Source: SZUA-265 sp965651905 (GTDB lineage: Bacteria > Myxococcota_A > Polyangia > Polyangiales > Polyangiaceae). Taken from it: a stretch of DNA of 64,000 nt. The translations under genes were made by a program, and so were the position numbers. The stretch covers positions 1 to 64,000 of the forward strand of contig CBFGUG010000010.1 in assembly GCA_965651905.1 (NCBI GenBank). Reading direction: 5' to 3'. Of the stretch, positions 8,912 through 16,160 are shown piece after piece; the first letter of the stretch is position 1; every line of letters begins with the position of its first letter. The notes beneath the pieces are model-generated. The model had not been told where the DNA came from. It saw nothing but the letters and a program-made list of their open reading frames with translations, and did no database searches.

Positions 8912-9164
8912 TCAGCGATAGACTTCGCGTCGATGACGCACGCGGACTACCAAAAACGACCAGGTTGCCGTCGTTGATGTCGTAGACGACTCGATAGGTG
9001 CCGACGCGGATCCGCTACAACTCAGACCCCGTCAGCCTCTTGCAGCCGGAGGGGCGCGGGTCTTCCTTCAAAGCCTGAATCGCACGGATCACCCGGGGCC
9101 GCACCGACCCATCCAGCGCATCTATCTGTCGGTCCGCCTCCTTGGCGACTTTGACCGTGTACAT
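8912..9164 (-). pseudogene. ParE/RelE-family toxin pseudogene
   Basis: From the ATG at 9164, which shares one base with the antitoxin stop (TGATG), the frame reads MYTVKVAKEADRQIDALDG, then KEDPRPSGCKRLTGSEL, and stops at a TAG (9015-9017) after 49 codons. In the same frame it continues RIRVGTYRVVYDIND; then a one-base shift is needed to read VVRVRHRREVYR and a TGA at 8912-8914. These are the standard ParE/RelE landmarks: core KxLxG...WRIRVGxYRVVYxI and a C-terminal HRREVYR. The TAG sits exactly where the family has Trp (TGG to TAG). Two independent lesions mean the toxin is inactive unless there is readthrough. Confidence 0.8.
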
Positions 9165-9379
9165 CAGAGCCCGTAGCGAGCTGCGACTTCGTCAATCGAG
9201 AGCGGCTGCTCACCCGTTGCCTTCATGTCGGCCAACACCTTGTTCGCGGCTTCGACGTCCAAGCGATCTTCGTCCTCTTCGCTTACGGGCACGAGATACA
9301 GCTCAGTGCCTTCTGGAAGCTCAGTGGGTTCGTCGACGACGATGCGTCCGTTGACCACTTTGGCTTTTAGCGCGTGCAT
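9164..9379 (-). CDS. Antitoxin partner of the degenerate ParE/RelE toxin
   Basis: About 71 residues from the ATG at 9379, beginning MHALKAKVVNGRIVVDEP and TELPEGTELYLVPV, with an acidic helical C-terminus ending SIDEVAARYGL. The organisation (small acidic protein, stop overlapping the start of a ParE/RelE gene) is that of a type II antitoxin. The N-terminal segment may bind the operator while the C-terminal helix would neutralise the toxin. Its toxin is a pseudogene, so the antitoxin is probably a relic or protects against related toxins. It is a paralogue of the gene at 8467-8706. Confidence 0.7.
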   Translation of the reverse strand: MHALKAKVVNGRIVVDEPTELPEGTELYLVPVSEEDEDRLDVEAANKVLADMKATGEQPLSIDEVAARYGL

Positions 9380-9470
9380 GACGAAGAAGGTAGCGCATCG
9401 CGTTGCCGTGAGCGACGTGCTCGTCATCTGCCGCACCCTGCTACGTTATTTTCGCCCCAGCGAGCGTGAG
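9380..9470 (-). repeat. Upstream region shared by both antitoxin genes, copy 2
   Basis: Homologous to 8707-8797 (see that entry) and placed directly before the start of the second antitoxin gene. The conserved block is the likely promoter and operator. Confidence 0.5.
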
Positions 9471-10347
9471 AGGCCAGGGCGCCCGCGATCGAGCCGCGCC
9501 CTCCCGCGCCGGGGGCTTCCGCCCCCTCAGCATCCCATGCCACCGCCTCACCGCGTGCGACGTCAACGCGCCCCTGTTCACCGGGCGAGTGCCAGCCCGA
9601 AATCTACCGGCGCCTGTTCACAGTGAAGCGCCTGCGGTCTGGGATGACTGCCTTGTCCACGTCTCGTGGGACGCATGGTGAGTGTGCAGCGCAACCGCTG
9701 CAAACTCTCCCAGACGCGAACGCCCGCTGTCCCTCGCCCCAGACCTTTCTGTCGAGTTCCGAACGCTCCTACCGTTGCCTTCGCAACGTTTTAGGCGAGA
9801 TACAACGGTACCTAGGGTTCGATAGAGAACGATTTAGTCGCGAATGAACGGTAGGTAGGGTCATTATCGAGACGATTTTGGCGACTAGTGACTCAAGGGA
9901 TGGTTCGCTTCTGCACAGATTGTCGCGAAAGGAACGCTGGCACCGTTCTTTCTCGACTGAAACGTCTAGATCAGAACCCTACCCAGGGTTCTTTCACGCC
10001 TAATTCGTCGAGAAGATCACGCTAGTAGCGTCCAATCGCGCCATTTTTGTCTCATTCACGCCGATTCTTCGTCGAGCGTTGTCGTGTTGCGTCTTGGACG
10101 CTACGCTCGGGGCGTGCCTAGGCGAACGAAATCTAAGCAAATTCAGGACCATGCTAGCGCGGGGCGTGCTTCTGGAGCGAGCGCGCGTGGGAGCATTGGC
10201 GCCGCGCGTCATGCGCCTACGGAGTTCGTGCGGATGATGGGGGTGCCGCAGCGGCGGCTGCGGAGTTGGCGCGGCTCAACCAGCAGCAGCTACGCGCAGT
10301 CCCCGACGCTCCGCTGGGTCGAAGATTCGACGCCGTAACACGACCGC
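9471..10347. other. Gene-poor, partly AT-richer accessory stretch
   Basis: Nearly 900 bases without a convincing gene. Open frames here are short, Arg/Ser/Pro-rich and have no recognisable motif. At about 9740-10080 the base composition drops towards AT compared with all neighbours. A small GGGGGCTTCCGCCCCC hairpin sits near 9507. Around 10160-10340 one frame reads AAELARLNQQQLRAVPDAP, which might be a fragment of a former gene. I see no transposase or terminal repeats. Confidence 0.4.
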
Positions 10348-10605
10348 ATGCCGCTAACCCGCCGCCAGCCCCTACAGTATCCGTCTACCGATTGGCAAGT
10401 CGTGCACCTGGGCCCCGGCTTGATGCTACTGGTCAGGCCAAGCGCGAGCCCCGTCGCTGCCCGCGCGGCAGACGAAATCTATCGACACTACGCGTCCGGA
10501 CGCTTCGTGATCCTCCACGAGCCTGCTCGTCGATCCGGCCGCTCTTTCGATGGCCCTGACTCGTCGTCGACTCACCGGGAATGGCTCGAAACCTCCACCC
10601 AATAG
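10348..10605 (+). CDS. Possible small hypothetical protein
   Basis: An 85-residue frame from an ATG without a clear ribosome-binding site. Over the first 60 codons the third base is mostly G or C while the second base is not, the pattern expected of real coding DNA here. The product (TDWQVVHLGPGLMLLVRPS...EIYRHYASGRFVILHEP) has alternating hydrophobic residues but no family I recognise. The last 25 residues are Ser/Thr-rich and may reflect decay. It precedes the Uma2 gene by about 30 bases and could be a gene fragment. Confidence 0.3.
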   Translation: MPLTRRQPLQYPSTDWQVVHLGPGLMLLVRPSASPVAARAADEIYRHYASGRFVILHEPARRSGRSFDGPDSSSTHREWLETSTQ

Positions 10606-10637
10606 GCTGCGCTGCGGTTCTGGGCTAGACTCGGCGT

Positions 10638-11216
10638 ATGTCCGAGCGCACCAAGAAACGCGCGACCTACCAGGATGTGCTGGCTGCTCCGGAACACATG
10701 GTTGCGGAAGTGCTCGACGGGGAGCTGCACCTGCACCCGAGGCCCTCCCTGCAGCATGCAGCCGCGGCCAGCGCGCTCGGCGAGGAGCTGGGGCCCCCGT
10801 TCAAGCGCGGCCGCGGCGGCCCAGGTGGCTGGGTCATTCTCGATGAGCCGGAACTCCACCTCGGACAGGACATCCTGGTGCCGGATCTTGCGGGTTGGCG
10901 CGTCGAGCGCCTGCCGGAAGTGCCACTCGCTGCGTACATCGAGCTGGCGCCGGACTGGATCTGCGAGGTGCTGAGCCCGCGCACCGCCAAACAGGACCGT
11001 TCGACCAAGCTCGAGATATTCGCGCGCGAGGAGGTGAAGTGGGCATGGCTCGTCGATCCGGCGCTGCGCACCCTCGAGGTCTCGCGACTGACGGACGGAA
11101 AGTGGCTGCGCCTCGGCGTTTGGTCCGACGATGCGTTGGTGCGCGCCGAACCCTTCGACGCGATCGAACTGGAGCTCGGCGCCCTGTGGCATCGCGTCGT
11201 GCAGGCTAAGGGTTAA
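10638..11216 (+). CDS. Uma2 family endonuclease (DUF820, PD-(D/E)XK fold)
   Basis: A 192-residue protein with the full Uma2 pattern. It starts with an N-terminal segment YQDVLAAPEHMVAEVLDGELHL, then HAAAASALGEEL, the motif ILVPDLAGW with the likely catalytic Asp, then WICEVLSP with the catalytic Glu, and STKLEIFAREEVKWAWLVDP with a conserved Lys. The fold is that of restriction-like nucleases. Uma2 proteins are abundant in cyanobacteria and myxobacteria, and their substrate is not established. It stands alone and shows no mobile-element ends. Confidence 0.85.
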   Translation: MSERTKKRATYQDVLAAPEHMVAEVLDGELHLHPRPSLQHAAAASALGEELGPPFKRGRGGPGGWVILDEPELHLGQDILVPDLAGWRVERLPEVPLAAYIELAPDWICEVLSPRTAKQDRSTKLEIFAREEVKWAWLVDPALRTLEVSRLTDGKWLRLGVWSDDALVRAEPFDAIELELGALWHRVVQAKG

Positions 11217-11256
11217 ACCCGTCGGAGTCCCCTCGTCCGTTCGAGCGGCTCGCCCA

Positions 11257-12210
11257 CTAGCCCGCGCAGCGCACCACGCCGCCCTCGATGATCTGCAGTG
11301 CGGAGGTTCCGATTCTGAGGGTGCCCGTGCCGCGGCGGCGCTCGATGATGGAGGGCGGGCATGCAACGTGGTGTGCGATCATCTCGCGTCGGGCTCGGTG
11401 GATTTCGACGTTCAAATGTGAGCCACTGTCGAGTCCTACGAGGGAGCAAAGCTCGTCGGCGTAGACCCAGCCCTGTTCACTCACTGCGATGTCCTCTCGC
11501 GTGGCGTCGAGCAGTCGTGCCTTGGCGAGTTCCAAGAGCACCCGGTTGTGTGCGCGATCCGAAGTCCATCGAGCATCTGGTGTGGTGATCGTCGTGACGA
11601 TGTGTTCGAGATCCTGACTCACGACGAAACACAACTCGAGGTTTCGTGGGACGGATGACTCCCAACCGTGGGCTCCATCGTCGCGCGTCGTTTGACTCGC
11701 TTCGGCGGCGGGAATGTGCAGTGTCCACGCCTCTCCACCCGCGACTACGACTTGCCGGTCGCGCGCTGGTGCCGCCGCTCCTGCACCCTCGATGATCCAA
11801 GTCCCGTCGGCGTTGACGACTTCGAGCCACTCATCGCGGAGTGCACACAAGAGCAACGTTCCGTCCGTGGCGACACGTCGCTCGCCCGTGCGCGTGTTGA
11901 CGGCCTCGGCAGCGGGAGGACTTGCCTGCACCAACACCCACGAGTTGCGACGGTTGGCGAAGGACACCTCATCTCCGAGGGTGAGCACGGCGGCAGAGTG
12001 TCGCAGCCGACGACCGTTGAGGAACGTGCCGTTGGTGCTACCGAGATCACGAACCTGCCAGCACCCTGCCCGCGTCCACTCCACGACTGCGTGGCTCGAG
12101 GAAACGCGGAGCTCGTTGCACACTACTTCATTGTCTGCGGTGCGCCCCACGCGCGTACGCGCGGCCAGCGTATAGTCAAAGGCGTCCAACATCCTACGGA
12201 ACGTTCCCAT
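11257..12210 (-). CDS. FHA-domain protein with C-terminal winged-helix-like region
   Basis: The start at 12210 is chosen because GAGGAGGGA precedes it at good spacing; the open frame extends upstream to 12339 but that part is Arg-rich. About 317 residues. The N-terminal FHA domain (about 15-95) has VGRTADNEV, SSHAVVEW and DLGSTNGTFLNG, the residues that bind phosphothreonine. The C-terminal third (GWVYADELCSLVGLDSGSHLNVEIHRARREM) resembles the winged-helix DNA-binding part of response regulators. It could be a phospho-dependent transcription regulator acting with Ser/Thr kinases. It is divergent from the RhiA-like operon and may control it. Confidence 0.7.
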   Translation of the reverse strand: MGTFRRMLDAFDYTLAARTRVGRTADNEVVCNELRVSSSHAVVEWTRAGCWQVRDLGSTNGTFLNGRRLRHSAAVLTLGDEVSFANRRNSWVLVQASPPAAEAVNTRTGERRVATDGTLLLCALRDEWLEVVNADGTWIIEGAGAAAPARDRQVVVAGGEAWTLHIPAAEASQTTRDDGAHGWESSVPRNLELCFVVSQDLEHIVTTITTPDARWTSDRAHNRVLLELAKARLLDATREDIAVSEQGWVYADELCSLVGLDSGSHLNVEIHRARREMIAHHVACPPSIIERRRGTGTLRIGTSALQIIEGGVVRCAG

Positions 12211-12581
12211 TACTTCCCTCCTCGAAGCGGCGAATTGCGCCGATCGACCCCGTCTCGCTGACGGTGGTACCACGGAGCAAAAACCAACGAAAGCAGTTTC
12301 GGGCCGCGCTTGGAGTCTGCGGATCTCACGCCGTTGCAATGAATTGTAATGTTGGTGTGAGTGGCATTCGTCCCGCCGAACGGTATTCGGCGAAGGCTAC
12401 GTGAAAGCCCGCCGCCCCGCGGCTCGAGCTCCACGTCGACGCTCTCCGATCCACGGTCTGTAATGCAGCGTAATCGCCCGTAATGGTTCTTACACGCATG
12501 AACTTCTAAGTTGGGTTCACCCGCAAGGGCACGAACATCAACCACACAACCGAACGCTCGGCGTTCCTGGAGCTAGTCAAG
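12211..12581. other. Divergent intergenic region between the FHA gene and the RhiA-like operon
   Basis: About 370 bases holding the control signals of both flanking transcription units. The phased GTAAT sites are listed separately. A ribosome-binding site GGAG at 12569-12572 serves the first RhiA-like gene. No believable gene is seen on either strand. Confidence 0.5.
12336..12484. promoter_or_regulatory. Helically phased GTAAT repeats upstream of the RhiA-like operon
   Basis: GTAAT occurs at 12460, 12470 and 12480, exactly ten bases apart, and a second pair, GCAAT at 12336 and GTAAT at 12346, again ten apart. Ten-base spacing puts the sites on one face of the helix, as for activator or response-regulator binding. 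They lie 100-250 bases before the first RhiA-like start. Confidence 0.4.
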
Positions 12582-13271
12582 ATGGCATACAATTACTCAC
12601 TGACGGTCAACAACAAGTCTCAGCACTCCGGCTACTTCATGGTCTACCAAAACGACCCAGGGAACTGGGATCCGCAGGCGTTGTCCCTGGCTTGGTTCGC
12701 GAAGTTCTCGAACCCGAGTCCTACCTCGAAGGTACAGTTCTCGTGGACGGTCGACTGGGGGTTCTCATGGGCGGAAACCGGCGAACTGAAACCAGGTATC
12801 CAGTTCCTGGCGTCGGAGACCTATGATCCAACCGGGGGAAAGAATCAAATTTCACTCGACTACAACGGCGCTTACATGTTCACGGACCCCACCCAGGGCA
12901 CGGATCCCGCGCGCTTCTATCTAAAGGAATCGAGCAAGATCCCCGTGAGCTCGAAGGCCTCGGTCGGTATGACGATGTCGGGTAGTACGGTGTACGCGAC
13001 CCAGGCACGTCCGAACAACAATCTCACCTTCTCGCCCCACCCACGCTACTTCCTCGCCTACGGCAACTACGAGCCGGGTGAAGTGATCGACGTGAGCACG
13101 GTGAACAACCCGCTCGAGTTGGCCTACCCGACGGGAGTGTACTCCCTGACCACGACTCTCAACGCGGACGATTCCTGGGACAACCCGCTTTCGCTCGGCG
13201 AGTACAACACGCGCAAACTGCGCCTGGCTGCAAACGGCAGCGCTGGCCAGTCACCACGCGCTTCGCTCTGA
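12582..13271 (+). CDS. RhiA-like protein
   Basis: A 229-residue protein whose sequence follows the RhiA family of Rhizobium. It begins with NNKSQHSGYFMVYQNDP, then LSLAWFAKFSNP, VQFSWTVDWGFSWAETGELKPGIQF, VGMTMSGSTVYATQARPN, LTFSPHPRYFLAYGNYEPGEVID and SLTTTLNADDSWD. RhiA is a quorum-sensing-controlled protein abundant in rhizosphere-grown R. leguminosarum; its biochemical role is unknown. There is no signal peptide, so it is cytoplasmic or exported by a specialised route. It is first in a tight run with a small lipoprotein, a second RhiA-like gene and a tail-collar gene. GGAG lies nine bases before the ATG. Confidence 0.8.
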   Translation: MAYNYSLTVNNKSQHSGYFMVYQNDPGNWDPQALSLAWFAKFSNPSPTSKVQFSWTVDWGFSWAETGELKPGIQFLASETYDPTGGKNQISLDYNGAYMFTDPTQGTDPARFYLKESSKIPVSSKASVGMTMSGSTVYATQARPNNNLTFSPHPRYFLAYGNYEPGEVIDVSTVNNPLELAYPTGVYSLTTTLNADDSWDNPLSLGEYNTRKLRLAANGSAGQSPRASL

Positions 13272-13352
13272 GCTGCGAGCCCGTTGCGCCCTCTGCCTCG
13301 GCGAGGACGCGGCGGGCCGCCCGTCCACCACCATTTCGCCCGGAGAGTCTGC

Positions 13353-13604
13353 ATGAAAACATCGACCATCAATCCTGTGCGCACCATCGCGATTTGCCTG
13401 TTCGCGCTGGCGTGCAGTCGTCAAGGCGACGGGACCAACGACGCCATCAGCGCGAGCGATGGTGTCGGCGACAGCCCCGGAAGCTGCACTTGCAGCGACA
13501 TCGACGGCAAGTGTTCCCTCGAACGCAACAAGTGCAAACAAGGGTTCAAGCCGCGCTGCAACGGTAGCGTCGACGACTGCGACTGCGACTGCGTTCAGAA
13601 GTGA
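13353..13604 (+). CDS. Small Cys-rich lipoprotein
   Basis: From the ATG at 13353 it encodes about 83 residues: a signal peptide (MKTSTINPVRTIAICLFALAC) with lipobox ALAC, a Ser/Asp/Gly linker, and a Cys-rich end (CTCSDIDGKCS, CKQGFKPRCNG, DDCDCDCVQK) with ten Cys. The family is unknown. It sits between two RhiA-like genes and is presumably in their operon. An in-frame earlier start at 13284 would spoil the signal peptide. Confidence 0.6.
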   Translation: MKTSTINPVRTIAICLFALACSRQGDGTNDAISASDGVGDSPGSCTCSDIDGKCSLERNKCKQGFKPRCNGSVDDCDCDCVQK

Positions 13605-13695
13605 GACGCACGCAAGCTCGGGCCTCGGATCGCCACGCCTCGAACGACGATGACTCGCGATCCGTGGCTCGAGCTGCTTGCACGTAGGAACGCGC

Positions 13696-14319
13696 ATGGC
13701 CTGCTCCTTCAGCTTGACGATCGTCAATCACGCCGCCTCGGCGAATCGTTTGATTGTCTACCAGAGTCGGCCTGAAACGTTTGCTCCCGATGCCGCGTCG
13801 TTGGTTTGGCTCAGCCAGTACAGCTACCCGGATCCCAACGCCGAAGTGGTATTCACCTGGGACGACGGCTGGGGCTTCGGTTGGGTGAACCCGAAACCCA
13901 CCCATGCAGACGGGACCTCCTCGGACTTCGTCCCCGCGTCACCCGAGAACAACCAGATCACGCTGGCGTACTCTCAGGCCTATCACTTCATCGATCAAGG
14001 GCCGGGTGGGCAGCCCACCCGCTTGTATCTCAAACAGGACGGCACGATACCCGTGGGCTCTCCGGCCATGGTGGGCGTAGGCCAGGAGTGTGCGCTCGTT
14101 TATGGGGTTCAGGCGCAGCCCAATCAAACGCGCAGCTTCGACCCAAGCCGAAACTACTGCCTGGCCTACGGACAGTACGAGCCGGGGCAGGTACTCGACC
14201 TCGCGGCGGTCGGTAACCCACTGCAACTGCCGTTCAGCGACCAAATCCGCGATCTGAAAACGACACTACAAGCCGACAACACCTGGACCCCACCCCTTCC
14301 CAATCCACCCAGCCCCTAG
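13696..14319 (+). CDS. Second RhiA-like protein
   Basis: A paralogue of the 12582-13271 product, about 207 residues from the ATG at 13696. Shared landmarks are IVYQSRPETF, ASLVWLSQYSYPDP, VVFTWDDGWGFGWV, QITLAYSQAYHF, GTIPVGSPAMVGVG, YGVQAQPN, FDPSRNYCLAYGQYEPGQVLD and LKTTLQADNTWTPP. No signal peptide. It is more divergent from RhiA than the first copy: the SWAETGELKPG segment is replaced by a longer FGWVNPKP region. It lies directly before the tail-collar gene (about 24 bases), so the pair are probably co-expressed. Confidence 0.75.
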   Translation: MACSFSLTIVNHAASANRLIVYQSRPETFAPDAASLVWLSQYSYPDPNAEVVFTWDDGWGFGWVNPKPTHADGTSSDFVPASPENNQITLAYSQAYHFIDQGPGGQPTRLYLKQDGTIPVGSPAMVGVGQECALVYGVQAQPNQTRSFDPSRNYCLAYGQYEPGQVLDLAAVGNPLQLPFSDQIRDLKTTLQADNTWTPPLPNPPSP

Positions 14320-14343
14320 TGCAAAGAGAAAGGACACAGAACA

Positions 14344-14922
14344 ATGATGCAATCACTTCCCATCGGTAGCGTGTGCGCCTTTGCCGGCCAGCTCAATCCC
14401 GTCAGCGGCGACGCCAACAACGTCTGGAAGTCGAGCCAATGCGGGAGCGACAAGGCCTCGAACGCTCCTGTAAACCCGGACGTACCAATGACCTATCCCG
14501 AGGCAGTCGGCTGGATGTTGTGTGATGGCCGCTACCTCGACAAGGCGGCCTACCCTGAACTGTTCGCTGTGCTGGGCACACTCTACGGCGAGCAGAACGA
14601 TAGTTTTGCCATCCCAGATTACCGAGGACTCTTCCTGCGAGGCGTCGACGCCGGATCTGGGATGGACCCGGACGCCGCCGAGCGCGTGGGGCCGCGAGGC
14701 AGCGACACCAGCAGCGGCATTGGCTCGCTGCAATGCGACGCCTTGCAGAAACACACCCATTCGTACAAGTCGGTCGTACTTGCGGCGGTATCGCAACAAG
14801 GTAACGCCGCTGGCCAAAGCTCTTCTGACGAGCCCACCTCAGATCCCGACCAACCCGCGCGCATCACGAGCGAAACCCGGCCCAAAAACATCGCCGTCAA
14901 CTACATCATCCGCTTTCGCTAG
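14344..14922 (+). CDS. Phage tail collar domain protein
   Basis: A 192-residue protein with the signatures of the tail collar (short-tail-fibre/microcystin-dependent-protein) family: an N-terminal PIGSVCAFAGQL, GWMLCDGRYLDKAAYPELFAVLGTLYG, FAIPDYRGLFLRGVD, a repeat-like middle with DALQKHTHSY, and a C-terminal ETRPKNIAVNYIIRFR. Such proteins trimerise into fibres; bacterial free-standing copies are surface or extracellular proteins of uncertain use. No signal peptide is seen and no phage structural genes are nearby. It ends the RhiA-like operon and is followed by a hairpin. Confidence 0.85.
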   Translation: MMQSLPIGSVCAFAGQLNPVSGDANNVWKSSQCGSDKASNAPVNPDVPMTYPEAVGWMLCDGRYLDKAAYPELFAVLGTLYGEQNDSFAIPDYRGLFLRGVDAGSGMDPDAAERVGPRGSDTSSGIGSLQCDALQKHTHSYKSVVLAAVSQQGNAAGQSSSDEPTSDPDQPARITSETRPKNIAVNYIIRFR

Positions 14923-14939
14923 CGCGTTTCTCCAAACCT

Positions 14940-14974
14940 AACCCAGTTTCTCCGAGGTTTGGGGAAACTGGGTT
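14940..14974 (+). terminator. Long-stem terminator-like hairpin after the tail-collar gene
   Basis: AACCCAGTTTC at 14940-14950 pairs perfectly with GAAACTGGGTT at 14964-14974 (11 bp, 13-nt loop), 18 bases after the tail-collar stop. No U-tract follows, but the position fits the end of the RhiA/tail-collar operon. Confidence 0.55.
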
Positions 14975-14976
14975 AC

Positions 14977-15049
14977 CTCGACGCGTACTCCGCGAAGGTT
15001 CGTTTGATTTGGGGAAGACACTTGACGGGCCGGCGCGGCTCCCTCTGCG
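14977..15049. repeat. Direct repeat at the left side of the effector-like cassette
   Basis: About 73 bases starting CTCGACGCGTACTC and ending GGCTCCCTCTGCG. It recurs in the same orientation at 22181-22251. The last 40 bases (15010-15049) match 22212-22251 at 38 of 40 positions; the left part is looser. It may be a recombination boundary or a dispersed intergenic element. Confidence 0.7.
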
Positions 15050-15299
15050 GCAATGGCGTCGGGGTGCGGGCTGCCGTCGCGTCTCGTTGGGTGGCGCGCC
15101 CGTTACGTTGGGCGCCAAGATCAACCAATGGGAGAAATCACAACCTCGCGTTGTGACGACGGGCGCCCGGGTGGTGGCGGTGCTGCCTTCGGCGTCAGTC
15201 CAGCGTACGCCATGTTAGAGCGTCAGTTCCGTCAGTTGAGCCGGCGTTTCTTGCCGTGCATGTTTGACGGCGTCGGCAGACTGTCCTACGACCCGAGGC
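15050..15299. other. Spacer between left repeat and first cassette gene
   Basis: About 250 bases. One plus-strand frame from 15129 (AMLERQFRQLSRRFLP...) overlaps the next gene and has no known relatives that I recall, so it is not called. The promoter of the cassette should be here. Confidence 0.35.
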
Positions 15300-16073
15300 A
15301 TGCCGAGTGGCGTTCGCGTCGTCTGCAATCCACTCTTGTCGACACCGCCTGAAGGCGAACCGTTCGTCGAGTCCGTGTCGATCTCACTCGTGCAAAGCGG
15401 TGGTACGGAAACGCTGGTCACCGAGTCACCCCAACCTGCCACGTTGAAACTATCCCTCGCGTATTTGCGACACGCCCGCGGTGCAAAACCCGAGCACGAA
15501 CCATTCGCGTTCTTGAAAGGGACGTTACGACGTGGCGACAGCGGGCGACCCGTGTTCGCGTGCGCGGAAGGCGGCTTTCGATACGAGGGCGAGGACCTCT
15601 CCCAATCCGAGGTAGCGTTGCGATCGATCATTTGGAACTTTGATCCGAGCAGTTTCGAGGCCGCTCCGAAAACGTCAGACGATGCCGCGTTGTTGTTCTT
15701 GCCGCGCCCCACGCAGACCGGAATTCGTCTCGCAGAGATCACCCTGGCGCTGACGGTCGATGGGAAAGAAGAGGCGAGCGCGAAACAGAACGACGTACTC
15801 GACCTGTGCCTGGGACCTGAGCCGATGCGGCTGGTGTTGCGCTTCCCCGAGACTGCAGACACTCCGCTGGCAACCTTCGTGTTGCGGCGAGGCACCGATG
15901 GGTTCGAGCAGATCCGACACCACGGCGATGACTTGATCAAGGGGAACGACACCGTCGAGCTGCAGTTTGATGGCATACTGCCCGACCATCGTTACGCGCT
16001 GATCATGGTGACGCCCCAGGGCCGCAAACGCGTACTGTTCAATCGGATGATACGCGCGCGTCGCGCTTCATGA
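15300..16073 (+). CDS. Unknown protein, first gene of the effector-like cassette
   Basis: A product of about 257 residues from the ATG at 15300 (a TTG at 15264 would add twelve). No signal peptide or membrane segment. The first 90 residues are hydrophilic; the last third (RLVLRFPETADTPLATFVLRRGTD, DTVELQFDGILPDHRYALIM) looks like an immunoglobulin-like beta domain. I do not recognise a family. The C-terminal domain resembles beta modules found next to OmpA-like and peptidoglycan-binding proteins in type VI effector clusters, which is only an impression. It is co-directional with the five genes that follow, 87 bases before the next start, so it is likely the head of one operon. Confidence 0.6.
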   Translation: MPSGVRVVCNPLLSTPPEGEPFVESVSISLVQSGGTETLVTESPQPATLKLSLAYLRHARGAKPEHEPFAFLKGTLRRGDSGRPVFACAEGGFRYEGEDLSQSEVALRSIIWNFDPSSFEAAPKTSDDAALLFLPRPTQTGIRLAEITLALTVDGKEEASAKQNDVLDLCLGPEPMRLVLRFPETADTPLATFVLRRGTDGFEQIRHHGDDLIKGNDTVELQFDGILPDHRYALIMVTPQGRKRVLFNRMIRARRAS

Positions 16074-16160
16074 ACGGAAAGCGCATGGTAAGGTTAACTC
16101 ATCGAATGGCGCAGCCGAAGAGCCAGCACCAGCTGACACACCCAAAGCGGAGGGCATGCG

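Noticed and set aside
9740..10080. AT-richer stretch considered as an origin, att site or insertion sequence
   Set aside because: No inverted terminal repeats, target duplications, DnaA-box cluster or transposase-like frame could be seen.
14344..14922. Tail-collar gene as evidence of a prophage
   Set aside because: No capsid, terminase, integrase or lysis genes lie nearby; free-standing collar proteins occur in many bacteria.
15129..15352. Plus-strand frame with LERQFRQLSRRFLP, considered as a small gene
   Set aside because: It overlaps the following gene in another frame, and I recall no relatives; codon use is not decisive.
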